Source: Roseateles amylovorans (GTDB lineage: Bacteria > Pseudomonadota > Gammaproteobacteria > Burkholderiales > Burkholderiaceae_C). From it: DNA of 64,000 nt. A program made the position numbers and the translations under genes. The DNA lies in the NCBI RefSeq assembly GCF_025398155.2, contig NZ_CP104562.2, positions 4,836,001 through 4,900,000 on the forward strand, given 5' to 3'. The notes beneath the pieces are model-generated. The model had not been told where the DNA came from. It did no database searches and saw only the letters and a list, made by a program, of their open reading frames with translations. Of this stretch, positions 52,663 through 62,411 are shown in pieces. Position 1 is the first letter of the stretch; the number at the start of each line of letters is the position of its first letter.

Positions 52663-53583
52663 ATGAAAGCCGACAACGTCCTGGCCACCATCGGCCACAC
52701 CCCCCACATCCGGATCAACCGCCTGTTCGCCGGCCATTCGGCGCAGGTGTGGGTGAAGTCCGAACGCAGCAATCCCGGTGGATCGATCAAGGATCGCATT
52801 GCGCTGGCCATGATCGAAGACGCCGAACAACGAGGCCTGCTCAAGCCCGGTGGCACCATCATCGAACCGACCTCCGGCAACACCGGCGTGGGCCTGGCAA
52901 TGGTCGCAGCGGTCAAGGGATACAAGCTGGTGCTGGTCATGCCCGACTCCATGTCGATCGAGCGGCGTCGCCTGATGCTGGCCTATGGCGCGAGCTTCGA
53001 TCTCACGCCGCGTGAGAAGGGGATGAAGGGCGCGATCGCGCGTGCGGAGGAACTGGCCGCGCAGACGCCCGGCGCCTGGATCCCGCAGCAGTTCGAGAAT
53101 CCGGCCAACATCGATGTCCACGTGCGCACCACCGCGCAGGAAATCCTCGCGGACTTTCCGGAGGGACTCGATGTCCTGATCACCGGCGTCGGCACCGGCG
53201 GCCACATCAGTGGTTGCGCTCAGGTGCTGAAGAAGGCCTGGCCTCAGCTGAAGGTGTTCGCCGTCGAGCCGAGCGCTTCGCCAGTGATCAGCGGCGGCGC
53301 CCCCAGCCCGCATCCGATCCAAGGGATCGGCGCCGGCTTCGTGCCGAAGAACCTGACCACCGAATTGCTGGACGGCGTCATCCAGGTCGAGGCCGAAGAA
53401 GCCCGCGAGTTCGCACGCCGCAGCGCCCGTGAAGAGGGGCTGCTGGTCGGCATTTCCAGCGGTGCGACGCTGGCCGCCATTGCCAAGAAGTTGCCCGAGC
53501 TCGGTGAGAAGGTCCGTGTGCTCGGCTTCAACTACGACACCGGCGAGCGCTACCTCTCGGTCGAAGGCTTCCTGCCGGCCTGA
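52663..53583 (+). CDS. cysK: O-acetylserine sulfhydrylase (cysteine synthase)
   Basis: 306 residues. PLP-dependent fold II enzyme forming cysteine from O-acetylserine and sulfide. The PLP lysine lies in NPGGSIKDRIALAMI, the substrate loop in EPTSGNTGVGLAMV, the PLP-phosphate loop in TGVGTGGHISGCAQVL and the C-terminal SSGATLAAIAK. The IPQQFENPANIDVH segment fits the CysK/CysM family; CysK versus CysM cannot be separated with certainty. Confidence 0.93.
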   Translation: MKADNVLATIGHTPHIRINRLFAGHSAQVWVKSERSNPGGSIKDRIALAMIEDAEQRGLLKPGGTIIEPTSGNTGVGLAMVAAVKGYKLVLVMPDSMSIERRRLMLAYGASFDLTPREKGMKGAIARAEELAAQTPGAWIPQQFENPANIDVHVRTTAQEILADFPEGLDVLITGVGTGGHISGCAQVLKKAWPQLKVFAVEPSASPVISGGAPSPHPIQGIGAGFVPKNLTTELLDGVIQVEAEEAREFARRSAREEGLLVGISSGATLAAIAKKLPELGEKVRVLGFNYDTGERYLSVEGFLPA

Positions 53584-53639
53584 CCGCCAGCGAGGCAAGA
53601 CCCGATCTCGAGGAGATCCGGTGCCCTGCCATCGCCGTC

Positions 53640-53745
53640 GCTGTTCGCGTCCATCATGGCGGCCATTCATCACGGCCACTCATCACGGCCATCCACAGCG
53701 ACATTCACAGCGTTCAATCACCGCAGCAATCACCGCAGTGAATTG
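53640..53745. repeat. Short interspersed direct repeats downstream of cysK
   Basis: Imperfect repeats CATCACGGCCA (three times), ACAGCGACATTC / ACAGCGTT, and CAATCACCGCAG (twice) fill the space between the convergent cysK and FHA genes. No T-tract terminator seen. Confidence 0.55.
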
Positions 53746-53751
53746 ACGCGG

Positions 53752-54747
53752 TTACTCCTCGTCGCCGCTGCCGCTTTCCAGCTCGTTGCGTTTGAGCGCC
53801 TGGCGCTTCAAGGGCGCCTCGAGCGATTGCATCGATTCGATGAAGCCATCGACCGGCTTGGGCTCCGCCAGTCGCAGCGACGGTGGCGGCAAGGCACTGA
53901 GGTAGTTCGGCCCCAGCCAGTATTGCTGCTCGGTCCGACGGCCCACGGTGAGCACCAACCCGACGATCGCCATCGCGCCGATGCCGACCGCCAGACGGCG
54001 TTGCGCCCGTGGCCAGACGACGCTGGCATGCCACCACAGCAGCACCGCGCCGACGACGGTCAAGGTGAGCCCTTCCAGGGCCATCAAGCGCGGCCAGGAG
54101 AAGGCATAGGCCAGCAGCGGCAGCGCCAGGTCGACCGCCTGCAGCAGCACCGAGGCGACCATCGCTCGCCACAGGTGGGCGCCAAAGGCGAACCAGTGCC
54201 GGAACAGCTGGGTCACCAGTGCCCACAGGCCCGCCCAGATGAGCGCCACCCCCAGCGGCGCGAGCACGCCACTGACGGCATCGACCCAGGACGCACTGGC
54301 ATCGCTGCCCGACCAGTTCACCACCCACAGCATCAGCAGCCAGACGGCCAGCAAGGCAGGCAGCGCCCAGGCGGGACGGGCGTCGCGACGCACCGGTTCA
54401 TCGGCCCGGGGCAGCAGCCGTTCCGGCATCAGCGGATCCAGCGCCGTGCGCAGACGCAAGCGGGTGGTGCCCAATTGCACCGTCGACAGGGACGACCAGA
54501 CGCGGCTTTCGCCGGCAGCTACCCGCTCTCCGTCGAACCAGCCGCCGTTCTGGCTGTCCAGCAGGTTCAGGCGCGGGCCGTCCTCGGCCCAGTGCAGCAG
54601 CGCGTGCAAGCCGGCCAGGTGGGGATCTGACAGGACCAGGTCCGCTTCGGGCGACCGACCGATCCGCACCGGCCAGGCGCGCACCTTGTGCAGTTCCCGA
54701 CAGTGACCATCGCGGTCCAGGATCTCGATTACCGCGGCGTGGTCCAT
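53752..54747 (-). CDS. FHA-domain membrane protein
   Basis: 331 residues from the ATG at 54747. The N-terminal FHA domain (about 20-100) shows RIGRSPEADLVLSDPHLAGLHALL and the later GGWFDGERVAAGE, the phosphothreonine-binding fold. Five or six hydrophobic segments follow (about 125-290), then an acidic C-terminal tail. It overlaps the upstream protease gene by 19 bp, so the two are translationally coupled. A phosphopeptide-binding head on a membrane body suggests a signalling or assembly role, but no kinase is adjacent. Confidence 0.88.
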   Translation of the reverse strand: MDHAAVIEILDRDGHCRELHKVRAWPVRIGRSPEADLVLSDPHLAGLHALLHWAEDGPRLNLLDSQNGGWFDGERVAAGESRVWSSLSTVQLGTTRLRLRTALDPLMPERLLPRADEPVRRDARPAWALPALLAVWLLMLWVVNWSGSDASASWVDAVSGVLAPLGVALIWAGLWALVTQLFRHWFAFGAHLWRAMVASVLLQAVDLALPLLAYAFSWPRLMALEGLTLTVVGAVLLWWHASVVWPRAQRRLAVGIGAMAIVGLVLTVGRRTEQQYWLGPNYLSALPPPSLRLAEPKPVDGFIESMQSLEAPLKRQALKRNELESGSGDEE

Positions 54748-56291
54748 GCGAATCCTTGCAAGTAATGACGGGTGAGCTTGGTGGCGTTCGCAAAGCTGAC
54801 CCCGCGCGCATCGAAACGACCGAGCGCGCCTTCGGTGGACGCATCCACATTGGTGACCAGGACCGTCAAGTCGTAGAGTCCCTCCAGTTTTCGGTAAGCC
54901 CGCAGGCAGGCGACGGTGCGCAGCGGCGGCCCGTCCTTCTGCTGCACGAAGTCCTCGCGGCAATACGGCGCGGTGCGGTCCCGATCAGGCCCCCCGAGGC
55001 GTTCATTGCGGAAGCTGGCCGAGTATTGCCGTGCGAAGCGGATGGCGCCAAGCTTGGCCCCGTCATAGGCTTCCTCGACCACGCTGAGGTAGCCGGTCTG
55101 CAGGTCTTCGCTGACGAAGATGGCCTGCTCCATCCGGCACTGGGTGCGCTGCATCTGGATGCCCTCGGCATCGGCCGGGGTCGCACTGCCCCAGCAGCGC
55201 ATGTACTGTTCCTGCGGGATCGGCAGGCGATAGCGCGGATGGTTGGCGCTGCGCCAGGGCTGGCTGAGGAAATTGCGGACCAGTTCCTCCTGATAGGCCA
55301 TCAGCTGCTCGCGCAGGCGCGGCCAGGCGGCGCCCTTGATCGGCGCCGCATTGCGGCTGCGGGCCAGCAGCGCGGCGGCGTGGGCCCCCGGCACCAGGAA
55401 GCTCATCTGCTGCGCGAAGAACATCGCAGAGACGTTGACCCCCACCACCTCGCCATCCTCGTCCAGCACCGGTCCGCCGCTCATGCCGGGGTTGATGGCG
55501 CCGGAGTAGTAGATCAGCGGGTCGAAGCTGCGCTCCACCAGGCCGTTGTAGGTGCCCTCGACGACGGCAAAGGCCACGTCGTGCGGATTGCCCATCGAAT
55601 AGATGCGCTCGCCCTTGTCCAACGGCTGATCGACCGGTCGGAACACCAGCGCCTTGGCGGCCATCTGGCGCACCTTGTCCGATTTCCCCACCAGCCGCAG
55701 CAAGGCGAGGTCACGGCGCACGTCCACATCCAGCAGCTCGAGTTCGCCGCTCTCCCCTTCGGGCGTGGCGAACTGGAGGCGATAGCGCTCCGGCTCCAGC
55801 GCATGCTGGCTGACGACGTGGTAGTTGCTGATCACGTGACCTTCGTCGCTGACGACGAAGCCCGAGCCCACCGAGGCCTGGCTGCCATTGAGCAACGTGC
55901 GCACTTGCAGCAGTTGACTGCGGCTGCGGTCGTACAGGCGTCGGGCGCTGACCGAGACCGGCACTGCGGCGCCCGGTTGGCCGGGCGCGCTCGCGGCATT
56001 GGGCGGCAGACCGGGCTGCGGCTGCGGCTGCGGCACCGGCGCCGACGGCGTCAGGCCCGGTGCGACCGACGACGGCACGAGCGGCGCAGTCGGTTGATTT
56101 TGCTGCGGCTGTGGCTGTGCAGTGGGCCGGGGTGACGGCTGGGCCTGCAGGGTCGCCGCCAGGGCAACACAGGCCAGACCGACCGTCACCAGCCGCGCGG
56201 CGCGGCGCCTCAGGCGCGGCGATGAAAGCGTGGATGCAAACAAGCGTGGGAACTCCAGGACATGACCGCGCCCGGGCGCGGATCGATGCAT
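54729..56291 (-). CDS. Exported trypsin-like (S1/HtrA-type) serine protease
   Basis: About 520 residues from the ATG at 56291; ATG/GTG codons at 56351 and 56378, or a TTG near 56247 with GGAG before it, are alternatives. A signal peptide (RRRAARLVTVGLACVALAATLQAQ) is followed by a Pro/Gln-rich linker. The chymotrypsin-like domain has His in ISNYHVVS, Asp in RRDLALL and Ser in NPGMSGGPV, so the catalytic triad looks complete. No PDZ domain is seen; instead about 250 residues of unknown fold follow. It overlaps the FHA gene, and the cyanophycinase gene lies 140 bp upstream on the same strand. Confidence 0.85.
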   Translation of the reverse strand: MHRSAPGRGHVLEFPRLFASTLSSPRLRRRAARLVTVGLACVALAATLQAQPSPRPTAQPQPQQNQPTAPLVPSSVAPGLTPSAPVPQPQPQPGLPPNAASAPGQPGAAVPVSVSARRLYDRSRSQLLQVRTLLNGSQASVGSGFVVSDEGHVISNYHVVSQHALEPERYRLQFATPEGESGELELLDVDVRRDLALLRLVGKSDKVRQMAAKALVFRPVDQPLDKGERIYSMGNPHDVAFAVVEGTYNGLVERSFDPLIYYSGAINPGMSGGPVLDEDGEVVGVNVSAMFFAQQMSFLVPGAHAAALLARSRNAAPIKGAAWPRLREQLMAYQEELVRNFLSQPWRSANHPRYRLPIPQEQYMRCWGSATPADAEGIQMQRTQCRMEQAIFVSEDLQTGYLSVVEEAYDGAKLGAIRFARQYSASFRNERLGGPDRDRTAPYCREDFVQQKDGPPLRTVACLRAYRKLEGLYDLTVLVTNVDASTEGALGRFDARGVSFANATKLTRHYLQGFAWTTPR

Positions 56292-56431
56292 GCTAGCTGC
56301 TTTGTCGCTGCCGAGTCCGACTCGCCTCCCGCGTCCAGGGGGCGTTGCCATGGGCCTCGCCTGCCTGCTGGAGCGCACACACGAGCATGCACAGGGTCTG
56401 GCCCCATCAACACCTGCCCCCCGGGAGGCGG

Positions 56432-57925
56432 CTATTCAGCGGGGCGTTCGTCCGCCGGAGGCTCTTCGGGCGGTGCCTTCTTGGGCGGTCGGCGATCCCC
56501 CGGCCAGGCGCTGAACAGCGGCAACGGCATGCGCACCGGCGTGACGTCCAGGTAGAGGTTCATCACGGTGTAGTCCTCCGGCCCCATCTCGTCGGTGCTC
56601 CACCCCACACTGCCCGGGCCTTTGTAGAGCCGGAACAGGAAGCCCAGGTCGGCCAATGTGTCGCCCGGATTCGGGTTGGCCTCGAAGCTCAAGCCGCGTA
56701 CTTCGGTCTGGATGCTGTCGATCAGGTAGGCCATCGCATTGGAGATGGTCGAATCGCCCAGCATGTCGCCGTAGAACAGCGGCAGTGTGTAGTAAGGCTT
56801 GTAGTCGGGAGTGCCCGGCTCCAGCTTCTGTCCACGCAGCTTGACCGGCGCCGGCGTGATGCCGTGGGTGCGCAGGTTGAAGCGGTCCCCATGGTCCAGG
56901 TAGGTGAGTTTGGCCTGCTTCAGGTTGAACACGCCCAGCGAGCGGTCACTGGTGCTCTCACGCAGGTCCACCAGCAAGGCGCCCTTCTGCCCCAACACCT
57001 CGATCTCTCCCGCCCGGATCACCGCCGCCGAGTTCTCATCCACGCCCAGGCCGAACTTGTAGCCCTTGGCCATCATCAGCGGAATCATTCGCCCAAAGCG
57101 GCCGCGCTTGAGGAAATGCTGATCGACGAACAGCTCCGGCCCGACGAAGCCCAGGCCGCGGTCGATCTGCTTGCCCTCCTCCCAGCGGCCCTTGAGGATG
57201 TTGATCACGCTGGGCGCATCCCGGAACATCACCGTGCTCATGATGGCCGCACCCGCCGAGGTGCCGGCCACCACGCCGCCGCGTCGGTAGACGTCCCAGA
57301 TCGCCTCGAGCATCGGCGTCGCGTTGCCGTCCGGCAGCAGCACATCGACGATGCGTTCCTGCGATCCGCCGGTGAAGAAGATGCCCTTGGCATTGCGCAC
57401 CTTGTTGATCAGGGCGGTGTCGCGCACCACCTTGTTCAGGTCCACCCAGGAAAACTTCGGTGCGACCGGCAGGGCTTCCGCCACCGCGCCACGCCGCTGG
57501 AGTTGCTCGACCACCTGCTTGGCGCTGGCTTCCGGATCCTCCGCTGCGGTGCCGAGCACCACAAACCGCGCGCCCTTGCCTCCGGCCAGCGCCACCAGGC
57601 GATTCCAGACCTCGTCGTTGTCCGCCTTCAGCGCGCCGCCGATGGCCATGGCATGGCCCCTGATCGGCTCGACAGGCGGCGTTGGGGGCGGCGTCGCCGC
57701 CACTGCGGCGCCCACCGGATTGCCCCCCGGGGCCGAGGCCCTGGCCGCCGGCGTCGCCGGGCTCGCCTTGGCCGGCGCCGAACTCGCAGAGGCCGGCTTT
57801 GTCGGTGCGGCCGCCCGGGCGTCGAGGCCACCGCCCCCGCTCACCATCACGGTCGCCGCCATGGCGGCCAGCATCCTGACGGCCGCGCGAGGCCACGATT
57901 CGCTCATCCACATCATCCGGATCAT
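56432..57925 (-). CDS. Cyanophycinase-like S51 family peptidase, exported
   Basis: 497 residues from the ATG at 57925, with GAGGG 6 bases upstream. N-terminal signal sequence (AVRMLAAMAATVMVSGGGG, about 15-38), then an Ala/Pro/Ser-rich linker to about 90. The peptidase E/cyanophycinase fold shows HAMAIGGALKADNDEVWNR, FFTGGSQERIVDVL, the nucleophile elbow VAGTSAGAAIMS, FVDQHFLKRGRFGRM and GLGVDENSAAVI. Cyanophycinases cut the aspartate-arginine polymer to beta-Asp-Arg. The export signal suggests an extracellular or periplasmic enzyme. It is divergent from a TonB-dependent receptor. Confidence 0.88.
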   Translation of the reverse strand: MIRMMWMSESWPRAAVRMLAAMAATVMVSGGGGLDARAAAPTKPASASSAPAKASPATPAARASAPGGNPVGAAVAATPPPTPPVEPIRGHAMAIGGALKADNDEVWNRLVALAGGKGARFVVLGTAAEDPEASAKQVVEQLQRRGAVAEALPVAPKFSWVDLNKVVRDTALINKVRNAKGIFFTGGSQERIVDVLLPDGNATPMLEAIWDVYRRGGVVAGTSAGAAIMSTVMFRDAPSVINILKGRWEEGKQIDRGLGFVGPELFVDQHFLKRGRFGRMIPLMMAKGYKFGLGVDENSAAVIRAGEIEVLGQKGALLVDLRESTSDRSLGVFNLKQAKLTYLDHGDRFNLRTHGITPAPVKLRGQKLEPGTPDYKPYYTLPLFYGDMLGDSTISNAMAYLIDSIQTEVRGLSFEANPNPGDTLADLGFLFRLYKGPGSVGWSTDEMGPEDYTVMNLYLDVTPVRMPLPLFSAWPGDRRPPKKAPPEEPPADERPAE

Positions 57926-58278
57926 TCGACGCCCTCAATGGGTAACGAAATGCAGAAGCGACGCGCTGGCATGACGCCAGTCCCGGCACGGTGAGAGGCA
58001 CCAGCATGCGGCGTGCCAGCACGCCGGCGTCCACCGCCTCACCGAAGCGCCTTGCACCGTGCTCATGGGACCTTCCTCGAAGCAACGGGGCTCCGGGAAT
58101 GCGCGTCGTCGATGGCCCAACGATAGCGGCGCTGCCTCATGGAACGGTGACAAGGGACATCCATCCGACACCGATCAGTTGTATGGACACGACTGCGCTC
58201 GCGAACCCTCTATCAGCATGGGCCCTCGTCTCCCTAGACTGCGTCGGATACAGCATCGGCCAGTCAGGGAGCCTCCAC
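57926..58278. promoter_or_regulatory. Divergent regulatory region between cyanophycinase and TonB-receptor genes
   Basis: 353 bp with no credible gene. It must hold promoters in both directions, but no consensus sigma-70 pair stood out. I saw no cobalamin or other riboswitch landmark. Confidence 0.45.
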
Positions 58279-61185
58279 ATGTCCGCCCACTCGCGTTCGC
58301 GCATCCGTTCCTCTGCAGCCGGCCTCGGCGCCCCGCGGCGCGGTGCCACCAGCCACAGCCGCTCGTCGCCTCGCTCGGCGCCGTCCGAGAGGACTGACGT
58401 CGCCCAAGGGAGGGCCCCCCGTCTGCACGCCGTGGCCTGGGCGGCCGCGTTGGCCCTGGGGATGCCGCTGTCGGTGTGGGCACCCCGCGCCTGGGCCCAA
58501 CAGACCGCTGCGGGCAGCGAGGTCCAGAAGCTGGAGAAGGTCGAGGTCACCGGCTCCGCGATCAAGCGATTGGCCGATGAAGGCGCCTTGCCGGTGCAGG
58601 TCATCACCCGGGGCGACATCATCAAGGCCGGCGTCACCACTGCCGCCGAGCTGATGAGCACCGTGAGCGCCGCCAGCAAGGGCTTGAGCGACGGCGCCAG
58701 CATCGGCACCGGTGGCAGCAAGGACCAGATGGGTTTCAACTCGGCCAACCTGCGCGGACTGGGCACCTCCTCGACGCTGGTGCTGCTCAACGGGCGGCGC
58801 ATGGCCAACTTCGCCTCGCCCGGCGATGACAACGGTGTCGACCTCAACAACATCCCCGCCGCCGCGATCGAGCGGGTCGAGATCCTGCTGGATGGCGCTT
58901 CCGCGATCTACGGCACCGATGCCATCGGCGGAGTGGTCAACTTCATCACCCGCAAGGACTATCAAGGCGTCCAGCTCGATGTCTACGGCGGCTTCACCGA
59001 CGAGGGCGGCGCGAGCAAGCGCACCGCGTCGCTGTCCGCCGGCCACGGCGATCTGGCCCGTGATGGGTTCAATGTCTTCGGCGTGCTGGATGTGCAGTCC
59101 ACCGGCGCGTTGCGCACCTCGCAGCGCAAATTCATCTCGGATCTGAAGATTCCTGAGCGGCTGCCGCACCTACTCTCCTCGGCCACCTTTCCCGGCAACA
59201 TCCGGCTGAGCAGCGATCAGTTCGACTACCTGCAAAGCCAGGGCTTCGCGATCAACGGCAAGCCCATCACCTCCAGCCAGATCAACCTGAGCGCGCCCAA
59301 CTGCCTGCCTCCGCACACCTTGTATCTGCCCGCTGGCATCGGCGGCGAAGACGCCTGTACCTACGACTACATGCGCGACCTGGAGCTGTATCCGAAGACG
59401 AAGAAGGCCAGCTTCCTGGGCCGGGGCGTGCTCAAGCTCGCCGACAACCACCAGGCCTTCGTGGAGGCTGCCTACACCCGCTCGCGCAGCTGGTATGTCG
59501 GCACCAGCAACCGGGTGGATGCGGACCTGGATGTGTCGCTGATCCCCGCACTGGCCGCCACCGGCCTGGGCGATGCGCTGCCCGATGACCGCTCCATCAC
59601 CGTGCGCACCCGCATGATCGAAGCTGGCATGCGCGCCAGCGAGCTGACCAGCACCGGCAGCCGGCTGGTCGTCGGCATGAACGGCACGCTGGGCAGCTGG
59701 GACTACGACTGGGGTCTGAACCACAGCGTCAACAAGGTGTCGGACCGCGACACGCGCGGCTACCTGCTCTACGACGAAACGCTGCAGGGCTTCGCCGACG
59801 GCGTGCTCAATCCGTTCGGCCCGAACACGGCCGAGGGCCTGGCGCTACTGAAGTCGCTCAATGTGAACGAGGAAGTGCGACGCGCCCGCGGCGTGATGGA
59901 CTCGCTGGATGTGAAGGGCACCCGCAGCCTGATGAAGCTCGGTGGCGGTGACCTCGCCATTGCGCTGGGCGCGGAGCTGCGCCGGGAGAAGTCGACCTCG
60001 GCGGCCAGCGACCTGCTGATCTCGGACAACATCGCCGGCGACGACACCCCGGGCGATGCCCAGTTCACCAACAATTCGCGCAACATCTGGGCCGCCTATG
60101 GCGAGCTGCTGGCGCCGCTGACCCCGGAATGGGAGCTGCAGTTCGCGCTGCGCCACGACCACTATCAACGCATCGGCGCGACCACCAATCCGAAGATCGG
60201 CGTGCGCTACATGCCGATGAAGTCGCTGACCTTCCGGGCATCCGCCGGCACCGGATTCCGGGCGCCGTCGATGAACGATCTCTATCGTCCGACCAAGAGC
60301 AGCACCACCTCCACCCTGCCCGATCCGATCTGCATGGCAGAGAACGACAACGACCTGGGCTACTGCGCCGACAACTGGTCGACCCGCACCTATTCCAATC
60401 CGAACCTCAAGCCGGAGAAATCCCGCCAGTTCTCGATCGGCCTGCTGGCAGATCCCTCGCCGCTGTGGAGCGTGGGCCTGGATTACTGGAACATCGAGAA
60501 GCGCGACCTGATCAGCACCTTGGGCGATGACGTCATCCTGGGCAACCTCGCCAAGTACGAGCCGCTGGTCCACCGCTACAACGAGGATGAGGGCCTGGCC
60601 GGCTGTGACTACGATCCGGCCGATTCCGCGATCTGCTACATCGAGCTGCGCAAGGAGAACCGGGGCCGGCAAAAGTCGTCCGGCCTGGACTTGACGCTGC
60701 AGGTGAGCTCACCCGCGACCGATTGGGGCCGCTTCGGCATGCGCCTGCTGGGCACCTGGGTGCTGTCGTCCAAGAAGCAGACCGGTGAGGGCGATCCCTA
60801 CGTCAGCGACCTGGGACGCTTCGTCACCGACGGCGTGGTGCAACGCTGGCGCCACCGGTTGAACCTGGACTGGACCCGGGGCCCATGGAGCGTGAACCTG
60901 GCCAACAACTTCTACAGCGGCTATGAGGACCAGAACTCGGCCATCGACACCTCGACCGGCACGGTGGTGGGCAAGAACCACGTGAAGGCCTATTCGCTGT
61001 GGGATCTGTCCGGCGGCTGGGAAGCCACCTCTGCGCTGACGCTGCGCGCCGGTGTGAAGAACCTGTTCGACACGGCGCCGCCGTTCTCGAACCAGGCCTA
61101 CTTCTTCATCTCGGGTTATGACCCCAGCTACACCGATCCGCGCGGACGCTTCTTCTACATGAGCGCGTCCTACCGGTTCAAGTGA
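58279..61185 (+). CDS. TonB-dependent outer-membrane receptor
   Basis: 968 residues from the ATG at 58279, with GGGAG 7 bases upstream. An unusually long basic N-terminus (about 50 residues) precedes the signal-like AAALALGMPLSVWAPRAWAQQ. A TonB-box-like EKVEVTGSAIKR is followed by the plug domain (ADEGALPVQVITRGDIIKAG, LRGLGTSSTLVLLNGRRM, ERVEILLDGASAIYGTDAIGGVVNFITR) and a 22-stranded barrel ending YMSASYRFK. The penultimate Phe and final Lys end the last strand. It resembles receptors of the peptide/Oar-like and sugar class rather than siderophore ones. It is divergent from the cyanophycinase. Confidence 0.93.
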   Translation: MSAHSRSRIRSSAAGLGAPRRGATSHSRSSPRSAPSERTDVAQGRAPRLHAVAWAAALALGMPLSVWAPRAWAQQTAAGSEVQKLEKVEVTGSAIKRLADEGALPVQVITRGDIIKAGVTTAAELMSTVSAASKGLSDGASIGTGGSKDQMGFNSANLRGLGTSSTLVLLNGRRMANFASPGDDNGVDLNNIPAAAIERVEILLDGASAIYGTDAIGGVVNFITRKDYQGVQLDVYGGFTDEGGASKRTASLSAGHGDLARDGFNVFGVLDVQSTGALRTSQRKFISDLKIPERLPHLLSSATFPGNIRLSSDQFDYLQSQGFAINGKPITSSQINLSAPNCLPPHTLYLPAGIGGEDACTYDYMRDLELYPKTKKASFLGRGVLKLADNHQAFVEAAYTRSRSWYVGTSNRVDADLDVSLIPALAATGLGDALPDDRSITVRTRMIEAGMRASELTSTGSRLVVGMNGTLGSWDYDWGLNHSVNKVSDRDTRGYLLYDETLQGFADGVLNPFGPNTAEGLALLKSLNVNEEVRRARGVMDSLDVKGTRSLMKLGGGDLAIALGAELRREKSTSAASDLLISDNIAGDDTPGDAQFTNNSRNIWAAYGELLAPLTPEWELQFALRHDHYQRIGATTNPKIGVRYMPMKSLTFRASAGTGFRAPSMNDLYRPTKSSTTSTLPDPICMAENDNDLGYCADNWSTRTYSNPNLKPEKSRQFSIGLLADPSPLWSVGLDYWNIEKRDLISTLGDDVILGNLAKYEPLVHRYNEDEGLAGCDYDPADSAICYIELRKENRGRQKSSGLDLTLQVSSPATDWGRFGMRLLGTWVLSSKKQTGEGDPYVSDLGRFVTDGVVQRWRHRLNLDWTRGPWSVNLANNFYSGYEDQNSAIDTSTGTVVGKNHVKAYSLWDLSGGWEATSALTLRAGVKNLFDTAPPFSNQAYFFISGYDPSYTDPRGRFFYMSASYRFK

Positions 61186-61286
61186 GCCTGTTGAGCCTGG
61201 GCCGGCCTGGGCCGCGCTTGGCGCGGGCCTGAAGCGGGCGGGCCCGTAGCGAGGGAGCGTCGGCAGGGACCTCCCTCGCGAGGCGC

Positions 61287-62321
61287 TCAGTCCAGCTTCC
61301 AGGCCATCAACTCGCCGCCGCGCAGCGGCTTGAGCTGGGCTGCTTCACCGAACGGCACCGACTCCGGGAGTGTCCATTCGGTCTTGCGCAGCGTAACGTG
61401 CTGCGTGTTGCGCGGCAGGCCATAGAAGTCGGCGCCGTGGAAGCTGGCGAAGGCCTCCAGCTTGTCCAGTGCGCCTGCGGCTTCGAAGGCCTCGGCATAC
61501 AGCTCCAGGGCGGACAGCGCGGTGAAGCAGCCGGCGCCGCAGACCGAGTTCTCCTTCATCACCGACGCATGCGGGGCGCTGTCGGTGCCCAGGAAGAAGC
61601 GGGGATTGCCGGACGTCGACGCCTTGATCAGCGCCTGGCGATGTTCTTCGCGCTTGAGCACCGGCAGGCAGTAATAGTGCGGACGCAGGCCACCCATGAA
61701 GATGGCGTTGCGGTTGTAGAGCAGATGCTGGGGCGTGACGGTGGCGCCGGTGAAGCGGTCGGCATCGGTCACATACTGCGCGGCTTCCTTGGTGGTGATG
61801 TGCTCGAACACCACCTTCAGCTCGGGGAAGTCCTGACGCAGCGGACGCATGATGCGGTCCACGAACACGGCCTCACGGTCGAAGACGTCGACTTCGGGAT
61901 CGGTCACTTCGCCATGCACCAGCAGCAGCAGGCCGGCCTTTTGCATGGCCTCCAGCGTGGCGTAGGTCTTGCGGATGTCGGTCACGCCGGCATCGCTGTT
62001 GGTGGTCGCGCCGGCGGGATAGAGCTTGAGCGCCACCACACCGGCGGCCTTGGCCGCGGCGATGTCGTCTACCGTCGTCCGGTCGGTCAGGTACAGCGTC
62101 ATCAGCGGCTGAAAATCAACGCCGGCGGGCACCGCCGCCAGGATGCGGTCCCGGTAGGCGATCGCCTGGGCCGCGGTGGTGATCGGCGGCTTCAGGTTGG
62201 GCATCGCGATGGCGCGAGCGAATTGACGCGCGGTGTAGGGGACGACGCTCTGCAGCGCGGCGCCATCGCGCAGGTGCACATGCCAGTCGTCGGGACGGAT
62301 CAGGGTGAGGAGGTCGCTCAT
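61287..62321 (-). CDS. pyrC: Dihydroorotase (homodimeric class II)
   Basis: 344 residues from the ATG at 62321, the length of E. coli PyrC. Third step of pyrimidine synthesis: carbamoyl aspartate to dihydroorotate. Zinc ligands lie in RPDDWHVHLRDG, the carbamylated Lys in GVVALKLYPAGATTNSD, His in LLVHGEV and FEHITTKEA, and the catalytic Asp in FLGTDSAPH. It converges with the TonB receptor gene and is divergent from nothing; the coiled-coil gene lies 90 bp upstream on the same strand. Confidence 0.97.
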   Translation of the reverse strand: MSDLLTLIRPDDWHVHLRDGAALQSVVPYTARQFARAIAMPNLKPPITTAAQAIAYRDRILAAVPAGVDFQPLMTLYLTDRTTVDDIAAAKAAGVVALKLYPAGATTNSDAGVTDIRKTYATLEAMQKAGLLLLVHGEVTDPEVDVFDREAVFVDRIMRPLRQDFPELKVVFEHITTKEAAQYVTDADRFTGATVTPQHLLYNRNAIFMGGLRPHYYCLPVLKREEHRQALIKASTSGNPRFFLGTDSAPHASVMKENSVCGAGCFTALSALELYAEAFEAAGALDKLEAFASFHGADFYGLPRNTQHVTLRKTEWTLPESVPFGEAAQLKPLRGGELMAWKLD

Positions 62322-62411
62322 GGGACGGAATTGTCGCATCAGGGCCTGAGAACGCGGGCGCGGACTGCCGGCCTTGCAAGCGACCAGAGGCGCAGGATCA
62401 ACCACTCGGGA

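Noticed and set aside
57926..58278. Cobalamin riboswitch upstream of the TonB receptor
   Set aside because: No B12-box-like or conserved core sequence could be found in the leader.
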